A stretch of DNA of 64,000 bases, taken from Oopsacas minuta. Taxonomy: Eukaryota > Porifera > Hexactinellida > Lyssacinosida > Leucopsacidae. Within the stretch, counting starts at the first letter, position 1. Each line of letters opens with the position of its first letter. The position numbers and the translations under genes were made by a program. Shown piece by piece: positions 55,869 to 64,000 of this stretch. Under the pieces are notes generated by a model. That model made no database searches. It worked only from the letters and a program-made list of their open reading frames with translations, and was not told the origin of the DNA. The stretch spans positions 248,001 to 312,000 of the forward strand of contig JAKMXF010000323.1 of the NCBI GenBank assembly GCA_024704765.1, in the 5' to 3' direction.

Positions 55869-56014
55869 CCCAGAACCTTTCCCATACTTAAAATTTCAGC
55901 AGGACTCCCCTGCTTTAAGGTGTTCTGAATTAAATAATTTGGATAGTCTGGTAACCACTATTAGCACACTTTCAACTTATTATGGTAAAATTAGCGTAGG
56001 CCGAAAAGTTAATA

Positions 56015-58091
56015 CAGTCAAACCTCCAATAGTGAACACCTCTCATTAGTGAACACCTCCAAATAGTGAACACTATATTCTGGTCCCAAATATTTCCCTA
56101 CCAAATAATATTTATAAGAACCTCTCTTTAATGAACACCTCTATACTGTGAATAGTGAACACCTTATTTGAACATTTCATAAGTATCTCAATTAGAATGA
56201 ACCTCCAATTAGTGAACATGGGTCAGGTTTCTGAATACAAAATAAACAGTGTTATATGAAAAGCGTGAAAAGATAATGTCACATATGCATATACTACTAA
56301 TAAGTTATCAATTGCCAACGTATAACGTACTAATACGTAGTTTAGAATTACTCTACCAACTCAGGTTATTTTAGCCATCTATCCGTGATGTCACTAAAAA
56401 GGAAAAATCTTACAATATCCGAAAAGCTCAATGTAATAGAATTTGCCTCAACGCACAGCCAGCGTGATGTAGCTGATCGATTTGGTATATCTGTGGGAGC
56501 CGTAAATAACATTCTTAAGAAGAAACAGGAAATCCAAATGGCTTGCGAAGAAAACTGTAACCCACAAATGAAGCGAGTTAGATTGTCTAGTCATTGTGAA
56601 GTTAATGATCTTATTTGGCAGTGGTTTGTAACAGCTAGATCAAAGAATATACCAATTTCAGGACCTATCTTACAAGCAAAGGGCATAGATTTTGCCGAAC
56701 AACTAGGTATACCATTCAAAGCCTCTAATGGCTGGTTGGAAAAGTTCAGGTCAAGGTACAATATAGCATTCAAGACACTATGCGGTGAAAGTGCCAGTGT
56801 TGATCCGGGGACTGTTGATACATGGAAGCAACAATTACATACGATAATAGGTGGTTACAGCCCTGAAGATATTTTCAATTGTGATGAAACAGGTCTCTAC
56901 TATAAGGTTTTGCCAACTAAGTCTCTTGTAGAGAAAAACAAAATTTGCAACGGAACAAAGACGTCAAAGGATAGGTTGACAATTCTTTTGTGTGCGAATA
57001 TGTCGGGTACGGAAAAATTGAAACTATTGATGATAGGGAAAAGTCAGAATCCTAGGTGCTTCAAACACATGGACTTTAGTCAAATGCCGGTGCAATGGAA
57101 AGCAAACAAAAAGGCTTGGATGGATAGTAGTATATTTGGAGAATGGTTGAAGGATATCAACAATAAAATGAAGCGACAAAAGAGAAAGATTCTTGTATTC
57201 ATTGATAATGCTACAAGTCATCCTCATTCAGTATTTAGTAATATTGAGTTAAAGTTTTTTCCTGCAAATTGTACATCCCAATTACAGCCAATGGATCAAA
57301 GAATTATACAGTCTATGAAACTTTCTTATAGGAAGATCCTCTTAATGGATGTACTAAGCAGAGTTGAATCTTGTGATTCTGGGCAAGGACTAATTAAATC
57401 GATCACAGTTAAGCATGCGTTGTATTGGGCAGCCCAAGCTTGGGAAAATGTCAAATCTGAAACTATTCAGAAATGTTTCGCAAATGCTGGATTTGGTTTC
57501 TATGAACACGCAAATCTTGACCATGAAGAAAATATCCAAAATATGATTGATGATTTGTCTTCCAGTCTTGGAATCGAATGTTGTTCAGGAATTAACTTCA
57601 TGAATATCGATGAAGAGGAACAATTACTGCATGCATATACTGATGATGATTGGGAAACACAGCTAATAGAAAATTATTTATCACCAGCAGACAATGAAAC
57701 ATTAGAATTGGATGAAGAAAGCGACTCAGATATTCCAATCTCAAAAGCTCCAACAGTAAAAGAAGTACTGTATTCATTGGATGTAATAAAGACATTCAGC
57801 AATAACGACAGTAAGGTGTTTGGAGCTGTAATGAAAGCTGAATCAGCAATCAAAGAGCTAATATCAGAAGGAACATGTCAAAGGCAGTCAAAACTTACTG
57901 ATTATTTGGAGAAAATTAATTAATAGCTAAAAACACATTAACATTGCATACTTAAATCATAATACATTTCATATAGCTTATTAAAATTTCATTGTTATAC
58001 TATTTCAATGTAACCTCTCATTAATGAACACCTCGCTATAATGAACAAAAAAATCGGTCCCGAGGGTGTTCACTATGGAGAGGTTTGACTG
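56015..58091 (+). mobile_element. Tigger/pogo transposon, apparently complete
   Basis: A 2077-bp element with TA at both edges (56013-56014, 58092-58093). Ends CAGTCAAACCTCC and GGAGAGGTTTGACTG. The subterminal left region has at least five variants of TAGTGAACACCTC; the right has TAATGAACACCTC and GTGTTCACTATGG. It carries one uninterrupted transposase gene, so it may be recent or active. Confidence 0.93.
56388..57923 (+). CDS. Tigger/pogo transposase, intact
   Basis: Single exon, 511 residues from ATG 56388 (MSLKRKNLTISEKLNVIEF). Residues ~5-50 form a psq-type HTH (DVADRFGISVGAVNNILKKK). Residues ~70-135 form the CENP-B-type HTH (ILQAKGIDFAEQLGI, NGWLEKFRSRYNI). The DDE core follows: DIFNCDETGLYYK, KILVFIDNATSHP, and LQPMDQRIIQSMK with 29 residues between the second and third Asp, typical of pogo/Tigger. 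The C-terminus is acidic and ends QSKLTDYLEKIN, which fits a PCNA-binding PIP box (Q-x-x-L-x-x-Y-L). PCNA binding has been reported for the Drosophila pogo transposase. No stops or frameshifts. Resembles TIGD4/TIGD6-like domesticated proteins, but the intact TIRs mark it as a transposon. Confidence 0.94.
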   Translation: MSLKRKNLTISEKLNVIEFASTHSQRDVADRFGISVGAVNNILKKKQEIQMACEENCNPQMKRVRLSSHCEVNDLIWQWFVTARSKNIPISGPILQAKGIDFAEQLGIPFKASNGWLEKFRSRYNIAFKTLCGESASVDPGTVDTWKQQLHTIIGGYSPEDIFNCDETGLYYKVLPTKSLVEKNKICNGTKTSKDRLTILLCANMSGTEKLKLLMIGKSQNPRCFKHMDFSQMPVQWKANKKAWMDSSIFGEWLKDINNKMKRQKRKILVFIDNATSHPHSVFSNIELKFFPANCTSQLQPMDQRIIQSMKLSYRKILLMDVLSRVESCDSGQGLIKSITVKHALYWAAQAWENVKSETIQKCFANAGFGFYEHANLDHEENIQNMIDDLSSSLGIECCSGINFMNIDEEEQLLHAYTDDDWETQLIENYLSPADNETLELDEESDSDIPISKAPTVKEVLYSLDVIKTFSNNDSKVFGAVMKAESAIKELISEGTCQRQSKLTDYLEKIN

Positions 58092-58093
58092 TA

Positions 58094-59212
58094 GTATAAA
58101 TCTTTATTTTCTTTAATCCGCTAATGCTAGATACTGAAAATGTACTCTTGTTGTGTAGGAAATCAAATTTTGGGAGTCCAGCGGTCATTTTGCCTTCCCA
58201 GAAATATTTGTGGAATTAAATTATGCGATATTCAAACCTTTCCATCTATGGTAATATCAGTATTATTTCAACATCAGTTAGCAATGGTATATGAAATGCA
58301 TTATTTTCACTTCGAACCAGAATTGATATCATACGTAATTGTAGAAATACATGCCATCAGTCCAGGATACCAATATTTTTCGAAATGTACGAATTTATTT
58401 GCTTAGTAAGCACTAATTGAGCGAGATTAATTACACCAAATTGATCTATCATAAAAGCATGTATAGCAATACATAATGATCTATGATCAGAATGTTGAAC
58501 TACAAAAGGTTTTAAAACAGTTTCTTTACAAAATATATAAAATTTGTGATAAAAATTTGGCACGTTTCCAAGTGACAGTAGACACCATATATTTCACATG
58601 TTTAATTAATATCAAAGTATAACTCGATAATCGTTGAATTTTGATCAAATCTGGATTGCCAATATAGTGCATATCCAACTTCCCATATCCTTGTGTTAAC
58701 GTAGTACATAGATGCCAAAAGGATTTCAGTCAAGGTCTATATATTCATACGAAAAGGATCAGCAGTCCACAACATATTAATTCCCTAAATTAATCATTTC
58801 TATGAAACTGCAATATACTTCTAAATTTCCTACTATGAATCTAATGCTAATGAATACATAAAGGTTGGTAAAAATATCTCGAAGGGTAAATACATAGAAA
58901 ATATTTGGTAGATAGCCAGGATTTTGAAAGAGTTTGGATGAATCCAATCTGAAGCTTGCGGTCCGGACTAGATTGAAGAAAGGCCCGGATCCGGACCGTT
59001 GTCCTTCAGTTGGGCATCACTGACGTAGTGGATCAATGAAATGAGAATAAGCTATTGGTAGAGAAATATAAACCAAATATTAGACAAACTAAATACGATA
59101 CACGTATTACTTAACTAATTAAGTATGTCACTTATGGTTGTCTAGTAACCTACGCCATGAGGTTTCCATAACATCGCCATCCTCAAAATGAAAGCGAATG
59201 TATATGGTGACT
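58094..59212. other. Gene-free stretch
   Basis: At about 58955-59025 a hAT-type right border is visible (GGATCCGGACCGTTG … CAGTTGGGCATCACTG) without a recognised left partner. Nothing else. Confidence 0.4.
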
Positions 59213-59283
59213 CGTGACCTACGTTAAATAAGGCTTATGCACTAACTTTGTGAACGTGGACCATGAATTAAAGGAAGGCTATT
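59213..59283 (+). repeat. TIR of the P-type element (left)
   Basis: Pairs with 62703-62773; shared landmarks are CGTGACCTACGTTAAATAAG, GCAC(T/C)AACTTTGTGAAC and ATTAAAGGAAGGCTAT. Confidence 0.85.
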
Positions 59284-59596
59284 GATCAAATTTATATTGG
59301 GTCAGATATGATATTTAATTGTGTTTAATGATTTAGAAATGATATTGAAAAGTAAATACGTATTATTATGAGTCTACTAAGGTAGGAAAATACAATTCAA
59401 TCTGAGTAGGTAAATTAAGAATGTTAATAAGAGGTGTAAATAGTACAATGGTACTTAACAAGGAAATAGTTACAAATGCACAATCTAAATCTACTAACAG
59501 TGTTCCCCAAATTCCTCCAATCAAGTACTTTTTTAAATTTCTTCAATTTCCTTGTATTTTCAGTATAAAGTCTATGTATAGAATTCATGTTCTTTA

Positions 59597-62387
59597 TTAA
59601 ATTAGAGAGGAACAGTTAGTAACTGATGTGATTAACTTTTCTAGGATATCCCAAACAACTGTATCACAAATAGGATAGCTATGCCTCCAGCTTTGACTCT
59701 CCTCTTCTTCGATAATTTTTAGCGTTATTTTCACGATATGCTGCCTAGATGGTCCTTGGACAATATCTTTAAACAGTAGAGGGCGGTCTTCAATTGATTT
59801 ACAAATCTTCCATAAGGAAACAATGACTTCAATTACACAAGTAGATGGCCATTTCTGTGAACCTCGATCAATTAATTGGAAGAGTGTGTAAGCTGAGTGG
59901 AGTGATTCCCCAATTTCCATTTCTTTATCTTCGGTCAGAAAAGATAAACAGGCTTGACAACGGTTTGATTTCTTAAAGTAAGAAAAAATTGTATATCCAG
60001 CAATAAATGCTAGTGCTTGAAGTGTTTGTATAGTAACAGTAATATCTGAATAATTATGAAGGGAAGATATGAACTGCTTATGATCTAAAGTTGGAAAAGA
60101 CAATGTTCTGAAGGAGTAGAAAAAGAGCCAATAAACTCGTCAATGTAAAGTTGTTCTTTTGAAGTCTAACAAGAAAATAATTTAAAATACTTGATAATTT
60201 GATACGTCTTTCACTTTCGAGAATTTGACAATAGCTAATATGGTACTGAGCACCGGAATTCATTCTATATAACCAAAATGGTGTTCGGGTGGATCATTTT
60301 GTATGAAAGAAGTGCGGACATAAGTATAATCACAATCCTGCATTAGGTAGTTTATTATGGCAATTATAGCGATACAAGAATGGCGAAAGCTTGTAAAAGT
60401 TTGAGTGGTGAGTTTTCCTGTTTTTGAGGCAAGTTTTTCCATTTATCAAGCCATTCAATGACTCTTGACAGATATTTGAGTCTTGAGTCATTCAAGAAGT
60501 AACATGAGACAATTCGTCATTCAGGCGAATACCCTTTTAAGGGTTGTTAACATTAAACATTTCCAGGTATCACAAGTAATAGTGTTAAATTCAGCTGTGT
60601 GCAAATGAGAGTCGGAAGGAGTTTCTGAACAAACTTTGAGGGCAGAAGCAGTAGAATTATCAAAAACCCTCAATGCTAATTTGACATTCTGCCTCTCTAA
60701 ACTCGAAGGCCAATATGCCTTTGCTGTTAAGCGGGGATCCAATTTTGCTAGAGACCTTTGATCAGCTTTGTACAAAACTCGAATTATTCCGAAAGAAGCA
60801 GAAAGAATTAGGGAAAAATCTTCAAAGCTGAAAAACAAAATGTACAATTGATATCTTTCTGGTTTAGCCAGTTGTTCTGAATTGATTTCAGGATATGCAC
60901 AAAATCGAATGGTAAGATTAAAATTCTATTTGAATAAAAAATATCGGGAACAATGGGCTCCAAAATATATACGTTGGTGAATACATCCTGAAGATGTTCA
61001 CGTTCATAGGATAGTTATCTGTACATATAATGTTAACATACAATCCACACTCGATATCTTCTATCACTTGCTTGATAATAGGGATTATATCCATTGCAGA
61101 TGTATTTGAACATGTTAGTAGACGAACGATGGTTGACCATTTTTTAGATAAGCTAGAAACCATAAAAGCAAATCTAGTTTTGGCTGGCTCAGAAATGTTC
61201 TGTGATGATCCTATAACACTCCCTCCTATATAAGTGAATTCTGACTTCACATGGATTTCGTCCATTTGGACAATCACATTTCGTTCTCTTTGGTTGAAAT
61301 CAGAGGTAGCCTTTCCAAAAAAGTAATATATTCGCTATCCAGACCAATTTTGTAGATAAACGCTGTAGTGTTGTGTAATGTGGAAGAGAAAGTGAGTCAA
61401 GAGATTGCAAATAATGGTAGCACGCCGGAGAGATGAGTTGGCACTTGAGTGCTATTACAATAGTCCCAATGTTGTAGGTGCGATGAGTTTTCAGACGAAA
61501 CAAATTATCCAACTGACACAGAATAAAACGTAGGGAAGATAAACAGTTGATTATCTTCTTGACAAACATCTTGTATTGCCTGTGAATTCGACAACTTATC
61601 AACTGTTAGACGCAATTGTTTGGTCACTTGAACTCTGCTGGTTAAATGTAGGGGTTGATAATTCCTGTCTATGGTTTTCAATACCGATAGATGATATCTC
61701 TTCTAGCAAGTTGTCAATATCCCGAATATCAGTAATCTGCTTTATGTATTGGTAGATTTCTTTGTTGTTAGAGAAGCGCTTTGTAGAAAAAGAATCATTG
61801 ATCGAGAGAGAAGGTTCAATATAATGAGCACCAGTGACATCCGAAATAGCAGGTTGAATGAAATGGAGTTGATTCTCATCAGTAGGCCAAAGTATCCACT
61901 GCTTTGGAAGAGAAATACGGACAAGCTTAGATTTTAATTCTTCAAATCCAAGTACTTGAAATTTCTGTTCATCAATTGTTTTCTACTCCATATTCGGTTC
62001 CATCCCAAGAACCAAGTGATCACGATCATTGGTGTTTAAGTCTAACCGAGTTGACGGAGTACGTGTACATTGGGTTGGGTTGGATAGGTAACTGGGACAA
62101 CCGGGCAAAAACAGGGAACTGCAAGTGAGCAAAGTCTAGGGAGACTGCGTTTTTCTTGCAAGATGGAACCGTCTGGTTGAGGGATACTGAAGAAAAACTC
62201 AATATCTTCTTCACGGAAATGTTTTAGGCAGAGGTAAATCTTCTTAATTTCCTCAATACATTCTCTGTGAAGAAATTGTTTCCATTGAGAAACTATGTGA
62301 GGTGGACCAATAGGAATCTTGAAAATGGGTGTGTGGTTCACCGTCATAGTTACTCCTACAACCAGGAGCAGAACAGTTATTTGGCAT
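59597..62387 (-). pseudogene. THAP9-like P transposase, probably decayed
   Basis: ATG at 62387 (MPNNCSAPGCRSNYDGE). The THAP zinc finger is complete in parts: CSAPGC, the invariant Trp in SQWKQFL, YLCLKHF (third Cys and His), and AVP. A one-base frame change near 62330 splits it. Further minus-strand coding blocks follow in P-transposase order: 62040-61780 (VLGFEELKSKLV), 61602-61300 (ALKCQLISPACYHYLQSLD), 61277-60918 (QMDEIHVKSEFTYIGG, FAFMVSSLSKKWSTIVRLL, IICTDNYPMNVN), 60847-60521 (LAKLDPRLTAKAYWPSSLE) and 60103-59597 (ALAFIAGYTIFSYF, RCQACLSFL). Several blocks end at stops rather than at clear splice sites, so I treat it as a broken gene; some breaks may be introns. THAP domains bind the element's ends. 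Confidence 0.75.
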
Positions 62388-62702
62388 TGCCAGAGAAAAG
62401 TGTGATAGAAGTCCAATTTGAACCAAAGGATCAATTAAGTCAGTGGCAGTCTCAGGAGGGGCGCATTTGCCTCGGATTTTAAAATCTTGGCCTCGTCGGG
62501 CAAATGCTGGGGCCGTCCCTGAATTAAGTGTGGGAAATAGATAGGGCAAATATGAATTAGACAAAACGGAAGAGTGATAAAGTGGGAAAATACATTATTG
62601 AGGAAATATGATGAAAGAGTATTTATAAAATGATCTAAATCGTGATAAGATTCATTACTAATATTATCGAAAGAATAAGTAAAAGTTATATTTCATTAAT
62701 AT

Positions 62703-62773
62703 AATAGCCTTCCTTTAATCCATGGTCCAAGTTCACAAAGTTGGTGCATAGGCCTTATTTAACGTAGGTCACG
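62703..62773 (-). repeat. TIR of the P-type element (right)
   Basis: Inverted copy of 59213-59283. Confidence 0.85.
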
Positions 62774-62799
62774 ACATGACTCTATACTGAATCTGAGTA

Positions 62800-63700
62800 G
62801 CACAACCAGTTTGGCTTTTTCCAGATTCTCGCTGATCGGCCTAAATCTTCACTTCCTCCACTTTTTCGGCTGCTCTTCTACTGGACCATCTGCTGCCCCT
62901 GTCATCTCATTCTGGGTTCCTCTGGTACATCACTATGTCTGATACTACTGGGCTATCCTACTCAATATTTTCGACATCCGTTAGTACATCACCGTTGACA
63001 TTTTCAACACTTCCTTCATCTTTCGATGGAGGAATTTCCATACTGTTATCAGCAGGTTCAAGGTAGGGAATACATATTTTATCCCTGTTTTTTAGGGTGG
63101 CAAAGTCCGAGCGACTATGTGTCCTGAACTAATAGACGGGTTCTTAATCAGTTTTATGGGTGTTCTAGCCAGCAAGTTAGGCATGGCCTGCGCCCACACC
63201 TAGCAAGCAGTACAATAGTTGTTGATTTCCTGAACCATACCAATCCAAAAGTAATTGTGAGCTATAAGCTGTCCTATTTTGCCTCCCCAAATGTCCTGTA
63301 ATATTGTGTGCTTTCCCAAATATTTCGCTGTGTAATGTTTTTGGTACCACAATTCTGGTCCCCTTGCATATGAATTAGATCGTCCTGAGGTGATTTCTCC
63401 CATTTCACTTAGCTGAGCCCTAACGAAGCAGTGCGGCCTTGAAGTAGAGTTGCAGCCACTATGGCCCCTGTTCCTCTCTGCGCGGCGCTATATTTATCCG
63501 AGTCTCGTTCAGAGCTGATGAAAAGTAACTAATTGGCTATAGTATCCTTGTACTTGAGTCATGCTTAGAGAGGACCACTGCGATAGCGACGTTGGTAACA
63601 TCTGCCTCCACTATGAATGGGTACTCCCACACAGGGTAGCGCAGTATGACAGGAGCGGCGAAATTTTGAATTTTCGCGACAAGATTGGGGCGCCGTTTCT
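62800..63700 (-). pseudogene. gypsy pol remnant (RNase H-like, integrase zinc finger, tail)
   Basis: Minus strand, in order: a reverse transcriptase/RNase H junction piece at about 63665-63480 (VILRYPVWEYPFIVEADVTN), then 63403-63200 with LWYQKHYTAKYLGKHTILQ and YFWIGMVQEINNYCTAC, an H2C2-type integrase zinc finger. The rve catalytic core is missing; sequence jumps to a tail-like TPIKLIKNPSISSGHIVARTL and an acidic stretch (62800-63060). Many frame breaks; no LTR identified. Confidence 0.6.
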
Positions 63701-64000
63701 GAGCTTTTCATCGATTTGCTTATTTATTTGTTTCCAACTTTGTGGAATTCCACGCGGCTTTTGTTTTATCTGATAAGCCTCCACGACATTATTCGCATGC
63801 TCACCGAATTGGTGCGCGATGGTTTTGTTTGGTTTCATGCAAATACTTCGCGGAATTTAAGTAATAAGTTGATAGTTCGTTCCTTTCTTCGGGTTGTAGG
63901 TCCGGGTATCTTATTGCCTCTATTGCGCTCTCCAAGCAATCGTGATTACCTCATCCTATTCAGTGTCTTGTGAGATTTGAGATTGACTGAGAGCGGTACC
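63701..64000. other. Window end, probable continuation of the gypsy remnant
   Basis: Short open frames on both strands without a recognised domain. By position this may be eroded reverse-transcriptase sequence of the neighbouring gypsy remnant. Confidence 0.3.

Larger units (their letters stand above)
59213..62773 (-). mobile_element. P-type (THAP) DNA transposon
   Basis: About 3.56 kb, bounded by 71-bp TIRs (59213-59283, 62703-62773) that differ at only a few positions (CGTGACCTACGTTAAATAAG …). Outside, TGGTGACT at the left and ACATGACT at the right agree at 5 of 8 positions, compatible with an eroded 8-bp P-type duplication. It encodes a THAP-domain transposase on the minus strand. Confidence 0.82.

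Noticed and set aside
1-64000. tRNA, rRNA and CRISPR features
   Set aside because: No B-box-like GGTTCGAATC context with a cloverleaf, no rRNA-like conserved block and no regularly spaced identical repeats were seen. The repeat clusters here are transposon-related or short palindromes.

Overview
This is a 64 kb, AT-rich eukaryotic window. Spliced genes, spliceosomal GT-AG introns and metazoan protein families (a Spinster-type transporter, a NOSIP-type U-box ligase, a PH adaptor, a cathepsin L-like protein, coiled-coil/NHL proteins) point to an invertebrate animal. The many NHL-repeat copies, short introns and cathepsin/silicatein-type gene make a sponge, perhaps a glass sponge, my best guess, but nothing here proves the species. 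There is one 730-base assembly gap (6576-7305), with a Nextera transposon adapter left in the sequence just after it.

Host genes are sparse. From left to right: a frameshifted NHL gene (218-1443, +); a truncated NHL gene cut by a transposon (12887-13764, -); a four-exon cathepsin L-like gene whose catalytic cysteine position reads glycine (21438-24280, +); an intact 413-residue coiled-coil/NHL gene (26409-27650, +); three NHL pseudogenes and a scrap (30.9-35.2 kb); a PH-domain protein with a PPPY tail (37231-37992, -); an intronless SPNS-type MFS transporter (42017-43525, +); and an intronless NOSIP homologue (49160-49999, -).

Most of the rest is mobile DNA. The window holds a Ginger-type integrase transposon with 141-bp TIRs and an OTU protease domain (8544-12886); two decayed mariners (14994-16278, 18142-19427); an apparently intact Tigger/pogo element with an uninterrupted 511-residue transposase (56015-58091); a THAP/P-type element with about 71-bp TIRs (59213-62773) and a second P fragment (about 29.3-30.1 kb); hAT remnants and MITEs, two with 8-bp target duplications; gypsy pol remnants (28.4-29.3 kb, 62.8-63.7 kb); a family of Helitron-like non-autonomous elements; and several long fold-back palindromes.

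The elements are nested, so relative ages can be read: Ginger lies in an NHL gene, a Helitron-like element in an NHL pseudogene, a mariner in a Helitron-like copy, and a Tc1-type fold-back in another Helitron-like copy. Where paralogous sequence supplies an unfilled site, the insertion event can be reconstructed. I see no operon-like or defence-island system. The most unusual items are the cathepsin with the altered active site, the Ginger/OTU element, and the NHL gene family that keeps being duplicated and broken.
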